64,000 nucleotides of DNA from Comamonadaceae bacterium G21597-S1 (GCA_027214345.1 JAPWHR010000001.1:186001-250000), one strand, 5' to 3'. Shown: positions 28,456 through 38,234, counted from the stretch's first letter. The notes: generated by a model from the sequence alone, not told the origin. Numbers and translations are program-made.

Positions 28456-30255
28456 TTACAGCTCCTCTGATCCCAGCAGCATTTCGGTGATGCCCATGCC
28501 GGCCTTGACCATCGGGAACACGTTCTCGGTGGGGTCGGTACGGAAATCCATGAAGACCGTGCGGTCCTTGAGCTTGCGCGCCTCGCGCAGCGCGCCCTCC
28601 ACGTCGCCCGGCTTTTCGATCAGCATGCCGACATGGCCGTAGGCCTCGGCAAGCTTGACGAAATTGGGCAAGGCGTCCATGTAGCTGTGGCTGTAGCGCC
28701 CTTCGTAGTCGAGCTCCTGCCACTGCCGCACCATGCCCAGGTAGCGGTTGTTCAGCGACACGATCTTGATCGGCGTGTTGTACTGCAGGCAGGTCGACAG
28801 TTCCTGGATGCACATCTGCACCGAACCTTCACCCGTGACGCAGAACACCTCGGCGTCGGGCTTGGCCAGCTTGATGCCCATCGCATACGGAATACCCACG
28901 CCCATCGTGCCCAGGCCGCCGGAGTTGATCCAGCGTCGCGGCTCGTCGAAGCGGTAATACTGCGCCGCCCACATCTGATGCTGCCCGACGTCGGACGTGA
29001 TGTAGGTCTCGGTGTCCTTGGTCATGCCCCACAAGGTCTGCAACACGTGCTGCGGCTTGATGACGTCGCCCTTGCCCATGTCGAAGCGCAGGCAGTCGCG
29101 CGCGCGCCATTCCTCGATCGTGCTCCACCAGGCCCCCAGCGCGTCCGCATCCGGACGCAGCGGGTTTTCGCGGATCATGCTCAGCATCTCGGTCAGCACG
29201 TCCTTGACGTCGCCGACGATCGGAATATCGACCCGGACCCGCTTGGAGATGCTCGACGGATCGATGTCGATATGGATGATCTTGCGTTCGTTCTGCGCGA
29301 AATGCTTGGGGTTGCCGATCACCCGGTCATCGAAACGTGCGCCCACGGCCAGCAACACGTCGCAGTTCTGCATCGCATTGTTGGCTTCGATCGTGCCGTG
29401 CATGCCCAGCATGCCGAGGAACTTCCGGTCGCTGGCCGGATAGGCTCCCAGGCCCATCAGCGTGTTGGTCACCGGATAACCCAGCATGTCGACCAGTGCG
29501 CGCAGCTCGGCGGAGGCATTGCTCAACAACACGCCGCCACCGGTGTAGATGTAAGGCCGCTTGGCCGTGAGCAGCAGCTGCAGCGCCTTGCGGATCTGGC
29601 CGCCATGCCCCTTGCGCACCGGGTTGTACGAGCGCATCTCGACGGTCTTCGGATAACCGTGGTAGGGCACCATCTTGAAGGAGACGTCCTTCGGGATGTC
29701 GACCACGACAGGGCCCGGGCGACCGGTGCGCGCGATGTGGAAGGCCTTTTTCATCACATCGGCAATGTCGCGCGCATCCTTGACCAGGAAGTTGTGCTTC
29801 ACGATGGGCCGCGTGATGCCCACCGTGTCGCACTCCTGGAACGCATCGAGACCGATCGCCGCGGTCGGCACCTGGCCGGTGATGATCACCATCGGGATGC
29901 TGTCCATGTAGGCCGTCGCAATGCCGGTCACGGCATTCGTCACGCCCGGGCCGGAGGTCACCAGCGCCACGCCGACGTCGCCGGTGGCGCGGGCATACCC
30001 GTCGGCCGCATGGACCGCTGCCTGCTCGTGGCGCACCAGCACATGCTGGATCGTGTCCTGCTTGTAGAAGGCGTCGTAGATGTGCAGCACCGCGCCGCCC
30101 GGGTAGCCCCAGATGAACTTGACGTCTTCGGCCTGCAGGGCCTTGACCAGGATCTCGGCTCCACGCAGCTCCAGGGCTGCCGGTGCGGATGAGGATTTGG
30201 AGGTGGTCGCGCTCGCCGCGGCCGCCGAACTGATTTCGGCCTTGGATATTTCCAT
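28456..30255 (-). CDS. ilvB: Acetolactate synthase large (catalytic) subunit
   Basis: A protein of 599 aa. After a 30-residue Ser/Ala-rich N-terminus the ThDP enzyme begins (GAEILVKALQAEDVKFIWGY) with the catalytic Glu in HVLVRHEQAAVHAADGYARA. The ThDP-Mg motif is VTGEGSVQMCIQELSTCLQY followed by NNRYLGMVRQWQ. It forms acetolactate and acetohydroxybutyrate. I chose the ATG at 30255, preceded by AAAGG; a longer frame reaching 30507 would overlap the divergent sigma-factor promoter. No leader peptide or terminator is apparent upstream. It heads ilvB-ilvH-ilvC. Confidence 0.95.
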   Translation of the reverse strand: MEISKAEISSAAAASATTSKSSSAPAALELRGAEILVKALQAEDVKFIWGYPGGAVLHIYDAFYKQDTIQHVLVRHEQAAVHAADGYARATGDVGVALVTSGPGVTNAVTGIATAYMDSIPMVIITGQVPTAAIGLDAFQECDTVGITRPIVKHNFLVKDARDIADVMKKAFHIARTGRPGPVVVDIPKDVSFKMVPYHGYPKTVEMRSYNPVRKGHGGQIRKALQLLLTAKRPYIYTGGGVLLSNASAELRALVDMLGYPVTNTLMGLGAYPASDRKFLGMLGMHGTIEANNAMQNCDVLLAVGARFDDRVIGNPKHFAQNERKIIHIDIDPSSISKRVRVDIPIVGDVKDVLTEMLSMIRENPLRPDADALGAWWSTIEEWRARDCLRFDMGKGDVIKPQHVLQTLWGMTKDTETYITSDVGQHQMWAAQYYRFDEPRRWINSGGLGTMGVGIPYAMGIKLAKPDAEVFCVTGEGSVQMCIQELSTCLQYNTPIKIVSLNNRYLGMVRQWQELDYEGRYSHSYMDALPNFVKLAEAYGHVGMLIEKPGDVEGALREARKLKDRTVFMDFRTDPTENVFPMVKAGMGITEMLLGSEEL

Positions 30256-30544
30256 GATGATGAACCTTTGTGAATTTCTCTGACGAAAGACCTTGGGTGC
30301 TCCTTTGCAAACGCTCGTGACGTCGCGTCGGAACTTGAGGCCAAAGCCACAGGCGCAACCAATAATGCGCCAGACCATGACCCGTTTGCCATTTGAATTG
30401 CAACGCGCATTATCGCACCGCGGAACGCCCAAATGCGCGCCGCGACAGAAAATGTCGGCGGCCCGGTGCCATAATCGTCGCCGTCGTGCGCCTGGCAGGC
30501 CTCGCAAGCCCGTGCCCCGCCGCTCTCACCGCAACCGGTATCCC

Positions 30545-31111
30545 TTGGCAACAGAACAAGAACTGTCCGATTTCCTGAAGAGCGTCGAGACCCGGGCGTT
30601 CAAGCGCTCGCTCTACCATGTGCGCAACGAGGAGTCGGCACTGGACATCGTGCAGGACAGCATGATGAAGCTGGCCGAGAGTTACGGCGACAAGCCGGCC
30701 TCCGAATTGCCGATGCTGTTCCAGCGCATCCTGTCCAACTGCACGCTCGACTGGTTCCGGCGCAACAAGACCCGCAATGCCCTGTTCTCGAATATCGGCG
30801 ACTTCGAATCCCCCGACGACGACGGTGACTTCGACCTGCTCGACATCCTGTCCGACAGCGACACATCGCGCCAGGGCGAGAGTGCGCAGGACACCACGCA
30901 AAGAGCCCAGACCCTGCGGGAGATCGAAACCGAGATCCAACTGCTGCCACACCGTCAACGGGAAGCCTTCCTGATGCGTTATTGGGAGGAAATGGATGTC
31001 ACCGAGACAGCCCAGGCCATGGGGTGTTCGGAAGGCAGCGTCAAGACGCATTGTTCGCGCGCCGTGCAGGCGCTGGCCCGCGCACTGCGCGCCAGAGGGA
31101 TCACCATATGA
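30545..31111 (+). CDS. RNA polymerase sigma factor, sigma-70/ECF type
   Basis: A protein of 188 aa. Region 2 is seen in AFKRSLYHVRNEESALDIVQ and DWFRRNKTRNAL; region 4 is LLPHRQREAFLMRYWEEMDV with the helix-turn-helix TETAQAMGCSEGSVKTHCSR. Region 3 is missing, as in ECF factors. The likely start is TTG at 30545 (LATEQELSDFLKSVE); a GTG at 30512 is possible. Its stop overlaps the DUF3619 start (ATGA). The order sigma-DUF3619-DUF3106-RDD is conserved in related betaproteobacteria. Confidence 0.88.
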   Translation: MATEQELSDFLKSVETRAFKRSLYHVRNEESALDIVQDSMMKLAESYGDKPASELPMLFQRILSNCTLDWFRRNKTRNALFSNIGDFESPDDDGDFDLLDILSDSDTSRQGESAQDTTQRAQTLREIETEIQLLPHRQREAFLMRYWEEMDVTETAQAMGCSEGSVKTHCSRAVQALARALRARGITI

Positions 31112-31545
31112 GCCAATCTCGCCACCAGCCCATCGAGCAACTCGAGGACCGGCTGGGCCTGAAAATTGCTGCCCGCTTGTCCGATGGCAGCGGCGCGGTC
31201 CCGCACGACATCGGCGAACGCCTGCGCCACGCCCGGATGCAGGCGCTGGCGCGGCGCAAGCCGGAGCGCAGGCCGGGGGCCGACATCGTGTTGTCATCGG
31301 GCAGTGGCGCCGTGCTGGGCCAGGCCAGCCAGGAGCCGCGCTGGTGGCCGCGCATGCTCTCGGTCGTGCCGATGCTGGCGCTGGTGGTCGGCCTGGTGGC
31401 CATCGACCAGGCGATGGACGACAAGACGGCCCAGGAAGTCGCCAAGGTGGATGCCGCCCTGCTGATCGACGACCTGCCGCCGGCGGCGTATGCCGATCCG
31501 GGTTTCCTGCAGTTTCTGCGCGTCAACCGCGGCGAGGCCCGTTGA
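31108..31545 (+). CDS. DUF3619 family membrane protein, possible anti-sigma factor
   Basis: A protein of 145 aa. Residues 1-85 are hydrophilic and should be cytoplasmic (LEDRLGLKIAARLSDGSG, IGERLRHARMQALARR). One membrane helix follows (WWPRMLSVVPMLALVVGLVA), then a short periplasmic tail. It is co-translated with the sigma factor by an ATGA overlap. A one-helix protein immediately after an ECF gene is the standard place and shape of an anti-sigma factor, but the family has no proven function that I know of, so this role is inferred. Confidence 0.75.
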   Translation: MSQSRHQPIEQLEDRLGLKIAARLSDGSGAVPHDIGERLRHARMQALARRKPERRPGADIVLSSGSGAVLGQASQEPRWWPRMLSVVPMLALVVGLVAIDQAMDDKTAQEVAKVDAALLIDDLPPAAYADPGFLQFLRVNRGEAR

Positions 31546-31562
31546 CCAGGCCCGTGCCCACC

Positions 31563-32204
31563 ATGCCCTGCCCGCCCATCACCCAGCACACCGGCCGCCT
31601 GCTGTCCGGCCTGCTGGCCCTGATGCTCGTGCTCGTGGGCGGCCCGGCTGCGGCCCAGGCAGCGACCCGGGTCCGGACACCGGAACCTTCTGCGCAGCCC
31701 TCCGACAGCGCACTGGCGTGGAGCCGCCTCAGCGAGCGGCAAAAGGCGGCGCTGCAACCCCTGGCTCCTGTCTGGAACCAGATCGGCCCGAACCGCAAAC
31801 GCAAGTGGATTGCGCTGTCGGCCGATTTCGACCGGCTGACGCCCGCCGAACAGACCACCTTGCACGGTCGCATGCGCGAATGGGCCGCGCTCAGCAACGC
31901 CGAGCGCAACCGGGCCCGGCTGAACTTTGCCGAGATCCGCAGCTTGTCCGTCGACGAGCGCAAGGCGCAATGGGAGGCCTATCAGGCGCTGAGTCCGGCC
32001 CAGAAGGAGCAGCTGGCACGGCAGGCGGGCAGCCGGCCGACCGTCGGAGCGGCCCCGGCGATCACGCAACGATCGACGGGCAAACTCGCCGCAGTGCCGG
32101 TTACCCGCTCCGACGCCGCGTCCGCGGCGGCCCGATCCCCGACGAAACCTGCCTCCGCCGCGCCGGACCCCACCGTCACGGCAACCCCGACCACCAGTCC
32201 ATGA
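31563..32204 (+). CDS. DUF3106 family secreted protein
   Basis: A protein of 213 aa with a leader (LLSGLLALMLVLVGGPAAAQ, cleavage after AAAQA). The DUF3106 core is W-and-R-rich: WSRLSERQKAALQPLAPVWN, KRKWIALSADFDRLTPAEQT, MREWAALSNAERNRARLNFA, WEAYQALSPAQKEQL. The pattern resembles CpxP/Spy-like helical periplasmic sensors. The tail is Ala/Pro/Thr-rich. The ATG at 31563 was chosen; TTG at 31542 and GTG at 31554 are alternatives, the TTG overlapping DUF3619. It may feed an envelope signal to the sigma/DUF3619 pair; this is inference. Confidence 0.8.
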   Translation: MPCPPITQHTGRLLSGLLALMLVLVGGPAAAQAATRVRTPEPSAQPSDSALAWSRLSERQKAALQPLAPVWNQIGPNRKRKWIALSADFDRLTPAEQTTLHGRMREWAALSNAERNRARLNFAEIRSLSVDERKAQWEAYQALSPAQKEQLARQAGSRPTVGAAPAITQRSTGKLAAVPVTRSDAASAAARSPTKPASAAPDPTVTATPTTSP

Positions 32205-32767
32205 GCGAGCACGACATCCCATCCCGATCGACCCAGGCCACGCCTGCCGCCCCACCTGAACCGGCCACGAACCCTCCCCCGCCGAACACCCCCCCGCTGA
32301 TGCGCCGCATGGCATGCTGGTTGTACGAAGGCATGCTGCTGTTCGGCGTCGTGTTCATTGCCGGCTACCTGTTCGGCACCCTGAGCCAGACCCGCAACGC
32401 CATGGACAACCGGCATGCATTGCAGGCCTTCCTGTTCGTCGTGTTCGGCATCTATTTCACCTGGTTCTGGGCCCGTGGCCAGACGCTGGCCATGAAGACA
32501 TGGGATATCGCCGTGGTCGACCGCGCCGGCCGGCCCATCTCGCAGCCGCGCGCACTGCTGCGCTACCTGGCGAGCTGGTTGTGGTTCCTGCCGCCACTGG
32601 CGGCCGTGGCGCCCTACCACCTGGACGGTGGCGAGACCACGGTCATCGTGTTCGGCTGGGTCGCGGTCTGGGCGCTGCTGAGCCGCTTTCATCCGCAAGG
32701 GCAATTCTGGCACGATGCCATCGCCGGCACGCGGCTCGTCACCCGTGCCCGCGTACCGAAACGCTGA
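32201..32767 (+). CDS. RDD family integral membrane protein
   Basis: A protein of 188 aa. A Pro-rich N-terminus is followed by membrane helices (LLFGVVFIAGYLFGTLSQTR, HALQAFLFVVFGIYFTWFW) and the RDD signature region TLAMKTWDIAVVDRAGRPIS, then ALLRYLASWLWFLPPLAAVA and the C-terminal FWHDAIAGTRLV. The RDD family has no single established function. It begins at an ATGA overlap with DUF3106, ending the sigma-factor operon. Confidence 0.85.
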   Translation: MSEHDIPSRSTQATPAAPPEPATNPPPPNTPPLMRRMACWLYEGMLLFGVVFIAGYLFGTLSQTRNAMDNRHALQAFLFVVFGIYFTWFWARGQTLAMKTWDIAVVDRAGRPISQPRALLRYLASWLWFLPPLAAVAPYHLDGGETTVIVFGWVAVWALLSRFHPQGQFWHDAIAGTRLVTRARVPKR

Positions 32768-32776
32768 GGCCCCGTC

Positions 32777-33265
32777 ATGAACACCGCGCATAGCGCCGTC
32801 GATGCGGACAATGGCGCCGATGCAGCAGCGCTGCACGACAATGCCGCCATGCCAACCTCGCAATCGCCCAACCCGGAGCCGGCCGCCGACAGCAACCCGC
32901 AGAAAAGCCGCACCGGCCTGCATCGCATGTGGCACGCCACGCTGTATTCGATCGCCGGGCTGCGCGCCGGCTGGACCGAGACCGCGTTCCGGCAGGAGGC
33001 GATCGCCGCCATGGTGCTGCTGCCGCTGTCGTTGTGGGTGGGTCAGAGCTGGGTCGAATGCGCCCTGCTGGCCGGCTCCGTGCTGCTGGTGCTGATCGTC
33101 GAGTTGCTCAATTCGGGCATCGAGGCTTCGATCGACCGGGTCGGCCTGCAATGGCACCTGCTGTCCAAGCGGGCCAAGGACCTGGGCAGCGCCGCGGTGC
33201 TGTTGAGCCTGCTGCTGTGCATCGCCATCTGGGCGAGCGCCCTGTGGCATCGGTGGAGCGCCTGA
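32777..33265 (+). CDS. dgkA: Diacylglycerol kinase
   Basis: A protein of 162 aa. The trimeric DgkA core (about residues 45-160) has ATLYSIAGLRAGWTETAFRQ, three membrane helices and the active-site segment VLIVELLNSGIEASIDRVGL with the catalytic Glu. It phosphorylates diacylglycerol released by envelope glycan synthesis. The 45 N-terminal residues are an extra hydrophilic Ala/Asp/Asn-rich tail compared with the 122-residue E. coli enzyme. It shares one base with the following LOG gene (TGATG). Confidence 0.93.
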   Translation: MNTAHSAVDADNGADAAALHDNAAMPTSQSPNPEPAADSNPQKSRTGLHRMWHATLYSIAGLRAGWTETAFRQEAIAAMVLLPLSLWVGQSWVECALLAGSVLLVLIVELLNSGIEASIDRVGLQWHLLSKRAKDLGSAAVLLSLLLCIAIWASALWHRWSA

Positions 33266-33876
33266 TGCCGGCGCCGGACGACACCATGCTCCCGCCACCG
33301 GCCTTTTCGGTCTGCGTCTACTGCGGGTCGCGGCCGGGTCGCTCCACGCTGCATGCCGAACACGCGCGCGCCACCGGCCGGTGGATCGGCAGCCACGGAG
33401 GCCGGCTGATCTACGGCGGCGGCCGCAACGGCCTGATGGGCATGGTGGCTGACGCCACCCTGGAGTCGGGGGGCACGGTCGTCGGCGTGATACCCGAGGC
33501 CCTGGTGACCCAGGAGGTCGCGCACCGGGCATGCACCGAACTGCACGTAGTCGCCACCATGCACGAGCGCAAGCGCATGATGGCCGAGCGCGCCGACGTG
33601 TTTCTGGCGCTGGCCGGCGGCATCGGCACCTTCGAGGAACTGTTCGAGACCTGGACCTGGCGCCAGCTCGGCTACCACGACAAGCCGATCGGCATTCTCA
33701 ACAGCGCCGGCTACTTCGATGCATTGCTGGCATTCCTGCGCAGCAGCGTGGAGCAGCAGTTCATGAACGACTGGCAGATGAACCTGGTGCAGGTCGGTAC
33801 CGAACCCGGCGAGTTGTTGCCAGCCCTGGTGCAGGCAGCCGGCCTGCCTGGCGCCGACCGCCTGCAGGCGATCTGA
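33265..33876 (+). CDS. LOG family protein (nucleoside monophosphate phosphoribohydrolase)
   Basis: A protein of 203 aa with the lysine-decarboxylase-like LOG fold. The N-terminus FSVCVYCGSRPG and RLIYGGGRNGLMGMVADATL are typical. The family motif PGGxGTxxE appears as LAGGIGTFEELFETWTWRQL, with Ala in place of the leading Pro. LOG proteins release the base from N6-modified or ordinary AMP. It starts in a one-base overlap with dgkA. It converges with glnB; the gap holds short repeats of GCGCAGCG. Confidence 0.9.
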   Translation: MPAPDDTMLPPPAFSVCVYCGSRPGRSTLHAEHARATGRWIGSHGGRLIYGGGRNGLMGMVADATLESGGTVVGVIPEALVTQEVAHRACTELHVVATMHERKRMMAERADVFLALAGGIGTFEELFETWTWRQLGYHDKPIGILNSAGYFDALLAFLRSSVEQQFMNDWQMNLVQVGTEPGELLPALVQAAGLPGADRLQAI

Positions 33877-33941
33877 CACCGGACCGGCCGGCACGGCCCT
33901 GCGCGACACGGCGCAGCGGCGCAGCGGCGCAGGCGCGACGA

Positions 33942-34367
<426 letters not shown>

Positions 34368-34423
34368 CTAGGATAGCGCCATTTGCGACGCCCCCAGCCG
34401 GACCGGGGCCCGCGCCGCCGTGC

Positions 34424-36100
34424 TCACTGCCGGAACTTGCTGGTGATCGGGTAGCGCCAGTCCTTGCCGAAGCTGCGGTGCGTCACCCGGATGCCGATCG
34501 GCGCCTGGCGTCGCTTGTACTCGTTGATCTTGATCAACCGGGTCACGCGTTCGACATCGGCCGCCGCGATGCCGCTGGCGACGATGGAGGCGATGGATTC
34601 GTCGTTCTCCATGTAGCGCTCGATGATCGTGTCCAGGATGTCGTACGGCGGCAGGCTGTCCTGGTCGGTCTGCTCTGGGCGCAGTTCGGCACTGGGAGGC
34701 CGGGTGATGATGCGTTCGGGAATCGGCGCCGCACCGGTGCCATAGGGGTCATGCCGGTTGCGCCAGTGCGCCAGTCGGTAGACCGTGGTCTTGGCCAGGT
34801 CCTTGATGACGGCAAAACCTCCGGCCATGTCGCCGTACAGCGTGCAATATCCGGTCGCCAGCTCGCTCTTGTTGCCGGTCGTCAGCACGATGGAGCCGAA
34901 CTTGTTGGACAAGGCCATCAGCAGCGTGCCCCGGATGCGGGCCTGGATGTTCTCTTCGGTCGCGTCCTCGGCCAGGCCGGCGAACTCCGGCGCCAACGCC
35001 TGCCTGAACGCCTCGAACTGCGGCACGATGGAGATTTCGTCGTATCGCACGCCCAGGCGCGACGCCATGTCGCGCGCGTCCACCCAGCTGATGTCGGCGG
35101 TATAGGGCGAAGGCATCATCACGGTGCGCACCTTGTCCGCCCCCAATGCATCCACCGCGATCGCCAGCACCAGGGCGGAATCGATGCCGCCCGACAGACC
35201 GAGGATGGCGCCGGGAAAACCGTTCTTGCCGATGTAGTCGCGCACGCCGAGCACCAGCGCATCCCACAGGTCGGCATCGGCCTCGCGCACCGGGGCCACG
35301 TCCGCCGTCAGCTGCAACGTACCAGCCTGCTCGCGCACGGCGACATCGAACAGCTGCTCGCGAAAACTCAATGCCCGCCCGACCAGCGCGCCGTCGGCGG
35401 CCAGCGCAAACGAATGCCCCTCGAACACCATTTCATCCTGGCCGCCGACCAGGTGGGCATACACCATCGGCAAGCCGCAGGCCAGCACCCGTTCGCGCAT
35501 GATCTGCTCGCGCTCGTAACCCTTGCCGACGTGGAACGGCGAGGCGTTGAGCACCGCCAGCAGTTGCGCACCGGCCTGCCGGGCCAGCCGGGCCGGCTCC
35601 TCGTACCAGGCGTCCTCGCAGATCAGCAGCCCCACGCGCAGGCGGCTCTCGCCCTCGCCGGCCTCGAACACGCACACGCCATTGCCGGGCGCAAAATAAC
35701 GCCGCTCGTCGAACACCTGGTAGTTGGGCAGCTCGCGCTTGGCATAGGTCTGCACGATATGGCCCTCGCGCAGCACGCTGGCCGCGTTGTAGCGCTTTTG
35801 CACCGACACCGAGCGCGTGCGGGTGCCGCCGCCCACCGGATGGCCGACCACCACGGTCATGTCCTTTAACCCCGCGAGCGCGTGCGCGACCGATTTGACG
35901 GCATCATCGCAGGCATGGATGAACACGGGCCGCAGGAACAAGTCTTCCGCCGCATAACCGCAGATCGACAATTCGGGCGTCAGGAGCAGCCGCGCGCCGT
36001 CCCGGTACGCCGCGTGCGCCGCGTCGATGATCTTTTGCGCATTGCCGGTCAGGTCACCAACGACGAAATCCAGTTGGGCCACACAGATCTTGAGAGTCAT
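34424..36100 (-). CDS. nadE: Glutamine-dependent NAD+ synthetase
   Basis: A protein of 558 aa with two domains. The N-terminal nitrilase-type glutaminase (about 1-260) has the Glu-Lys-Cys triad in LLTPELSICGYAAEDL, YAKRELPNYQVFDE and LLICEDAWYEEP. The C-terminal synthetase has the P-loop GLSGGIDSALVLAIAVDALG and LTTGNKSELATGYCTLYGDM. It amidates deamido-NAD with glutamine nitrogen. I chose the ATG at 36100; upstream codons in the long frame read the divergent acetyltransferase in reverse. It precedes glnB on the same strand by 143 bases. Confidence 0.97.
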   Translation of the reverse strand: MTLKICVAQLDFVVGDLTGNAQKIIDAAHAAYRDGARLLLTPELSICGYAAEDLFLRPVFIHACDDAVKSVAHALAGLKDMTVVVGHPVGGGTRTRSVSVQKRYNAASVLREGHIVQTYAKRELPNYQVFDERRYFAPGNGVCVFEAGEGESRLRVGLLICEDAWYEEPARLARQAGAQLLAVLNASPFHVGKGYEREQIMRERVLACGLPMVYAHLVGGQDEMVFEGHSFALAADGALVGRALSFREQLFDVAVREQAGTLQLTADVAPVREADADLWDALVLGVRDYIGKNGFPGAILGLSGGIDSALVLAIAVDALGADKVRTVMMPSPYTADISWVDARDMASRLGVRYDEISIVPQFEAFRQALAPEFAGLAEDATEENIQARIRGTLLMALSNKFGSIVLTTGNKSELATGYCTLYGDMAGGFAVIKDLAKTTVYRLAHWRNRHDPYGTGAAPIPERIITRPPSAELRPEQTDQDSLPPYDILDTIIERYMENDESIASIVASGIAAADVERVTRLIKINEYKRRQAPIGIRVTHRSFGKDWRYPITSKFRQ

Positions 36101-36193
36101 GAGAACACAAACAGCGGTTAGGAACGGACCCGTGTCCGCAGGGCCGACGGCCGGTGCGTCCGGCCCGGGAGTTCGGGCTGCAGGAGGGCCGGC

Positions 36194-37387
36194 GTGAGTG
36201 CTGGAGATTATGTCATCGAGGTCCGCGACTCCCCGCTGGACATCGATCGCCAGGACTGGAACACGCTGCTGGCGGCGCAAGGCGACGACGCCACGCCCTT
36301 CATGCGCCACGAGTACCTGGCCGCCATGTACGAGAGCGGCAGCGCCACGCCCGAGACCGGCTGGACACCCCGGTTCCCGACCCTGTGGTGGCAGCCCCGG
36401 CACGGTGCGCGCGAATTGCTCGGGGCCTGCGCCCTGTACCTGAAGAACCATTCCTATGGCGAATACGTGTTCGACCACGCCTGGGCCCATGCCTACCGGC
36501 AACACGGCGTGCCGTATTACCCCAAGGCCCTGGTGGCGCCGCCGTTCACGCCGGTGCCGGGCGCGCGGCTGCTGGCGCGCGACGCCACGGCACGCCACGC
36601 GCTGGCGCTGGCCCTGGTCGCATGGAGCGAGCAGTCCGGCCTGTCGTCGCTGCACCTGCTGTTCGCCAGCGAGGCCGATGTCCGGGCCTGCCGCGATGCG
36701 GGCCTGATGCTGCGCCACAACGTCCAGTTCCACTGGACGAACCGGCCGGACGGCTATCGCGATTTCGAGGAATTCCTGGCCTCGCTGAACCAGGACAAGC
36801 GCAAGAAGATCCGGCAAGAGCGGCGCAAGGTGGCGCAGGCCGGCGTCGTGTTCCGCTGGTCACGCGGCAGCGACATCGCGGCGGCGGACTGGGACTTCTT
36901 CTACCGGTGCTACGAACGCACCTATTACGAGCACGGCAATGCGCCCTACCTCACGCGCGACTTCTTTCATCGCATGGCACGGGACATGCCGGAGAACTGG
37001 CTGCTGTTCGTCGCCGAGCGTGGTGGCACGGCGATCGCCGCCAGCCTGATCGCCGTGTCCGGCGGGGCCGGCGGCCCGCCCGGCATCGCCTATGGCCGCT
37101 ACTGGGGAGCGCTGGAACGGGTCGATTGCCTGCATTTCGAGGCCTGTTATTACCAGCCGCTGCAGTGGTGCATCGCCCACGGCATGCGCCGCTTCGAAGG
37201 CGGGGCCCAGGGCGAACACAAGATGGCGCGTGCATTGTTGCCGGTACAGACCACCAGCGCCCACTGGCTGGCCCACCCGGCATTTGCCGAGGCGGTGGAC
37301 GATTTCCTGCAGCGCGAACGCGCCGGCATCCGCAACTACCTCGGCGAACTCGCGCAGCACAGCCCGTTCAAGGCCGGGCAGGCCTGA
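36194..37387 (+). CDS. GNAT/FemAB-like N-acyltransferase (DUF482 family)
   Basis: A protein of 397 aa. The family segments are TPFMRHEYLAAMYESGSATP, YLKNHSYGEYVFDHAWAHAY, YYPKALVAPPFTPVPG, LNQDKRKKIRQERRKV and CLHFEACYYQPLQWCIAHGM with RFEGGAQGEHKMARAL. Such proteins resemble FemAB peptidyl transferases and are of unproven substrate. The start is GTG at 36194, behind a strong AGGAGG six bases away. It diverges from nadE over 93 bases. Confidence 0.9.
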   Translation: MSAGDYVIEVRDSPLDIDRQDWNTLLAAQGDDATPFMRHEYLAAMYESGSATPETGWTPRFPTLWWQPRHGARELLGACALYLKNHSYGEYVFDHAWAHAYRQHGVPYYPKALVAPPFTPVPGARLLARDATARHALALALVAWSEQSGLSSLHLLFASEADVRACRDAGLMLRHNVQFHWTNRPDGYRDFEEFLASLNQDKRKKIRQERRKVAQAGVVFRWSRGSDIAAADWDFFYRCYERTYYEHGNAPYLTRDFFHRMARDMPENWLLFVAERGGTAIAASLIAVSGGAGGPPGIAYGRYWGALERVDCLHFEACYYQPLQWCIAHGMRRFEGGAQGEHKMARALLPVQTTSAHWLAHPAFAEAVDDFLQRERAGIRNYLGELAQHSPFKAGQA

Positions 37388-37410
37388 CCCGCGACCCGCG
37401 ACCAGCCGCT

Positions 37411-38073
37411 TCAGCGCTTGGCGGCGTTCTCGGCCATCATGCGCTGGGTGTCGGTCTTGCGATCGGCGTTGACCCGGGCCACCGCCGGTCGCTCGCCCAT
37501 GGCCTTGATGTAGTCCTTCACCGGCAGGGCCGCCAGCAGGTCTTCGCCGTAGATGATCTTGGCGGCGCCGGCCACCACCGGCAGGTGCACGATGGCCGCG
37601 CAATCGGCCAGCGTGAACTGGTCGCCGGCGACAAACGGCTTGAACATCGCAATGCGCGCAAAACCCTCGACGCCACGGCTCAGGCGCCGGCGCACGCGCT
37701 CCTTGGTCTCGTCGGACACCGTGCCACCGAAATAGGCCTCGGCATACAGTTCGCGCGCCACCAGTTCCAGGTGCAGCTCGGTATAGATGACCAGTTCGCG
37801 CACCTTGGCCGCCGCGAACGGATCGGCGGGCAACAAGGCATGCTGGGGGTACGCGGCCTCGAGGAACTCGGCGCAGGCCATGGACTCGGAGATGCAACCG
37901 ATGCCGGTGTCCAGGAACGGCACCTTGCCCATCGGCGAGCGATCGAGCACGGCCGCATCGGTGCTGCCGGTACGGACCATTTCCTCTTCGAACGGCAGCT
38001 GTTTCTCCAGCAACTGGAGCTTGACCTGGTTGTAGTAGTTGCTGGCAGAAAAGCCGCACAGCTTGAGTGTCAT
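37411..38073 (-). CDS. Glutathione S-transferase family protein
   Basis: A protein of 220 aa. The thioredoxin-like N-terminal domain (1-80) has LKLCGFSASNYYNQVKLQLL, SPMGKVPFLDTG and the glutathione gamma-Glu binding ISESMACAEFLEAAYP. The helical C-terminal domain follows, with GDQFTLADCAAIVHLPVV. It probably conjugates or reduces small electrophiles with glutathione; class and substrate are not readable. It converges with the acetyltransferase. Confidence 0.92.
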   Translation of the reverse strand: MTLKLCGFSASNYYNQVKLQLLEKQLPFEEEMVRTGSTDAAVLDRSPMGKVPFLDTGIGCISESMACAEFLEAAYPQHALLPADPFAAAKVRELVIYTELHLELVARELYAEAYFGGTVSDETKERVRRRLSRGVEGFARIAMFKPFVAGDQFTLADCAAIVHLPVVAGAAKIIYGEDLLAALPVKDYIKAMGERPAVARVNADRKTDTQRMMAENAAKR

Positions 38074-38234
38074 GGCGTGTCTCCGATCAGGTAGGTTGGC
38101 AGAGCGGGCATTATGCTTTTGCGAATCGTACCCGTCGTCCCGTCCGCGACAATCCGGCGCGCTGGCGCAGCCGGCAGGCGCCGGCAACTGCCTAGAATGG
38201 AGCGTCAGGCTCCCGCGAGCGACCCTTTCCCACG

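Noticed and set aside
30256-30544. Branched-chain leader peptide and attenuator before ilvB
   Set aside because: No short Ile/Val/Leu-rich frame followed by a hairpin and T run could be found in this interval.
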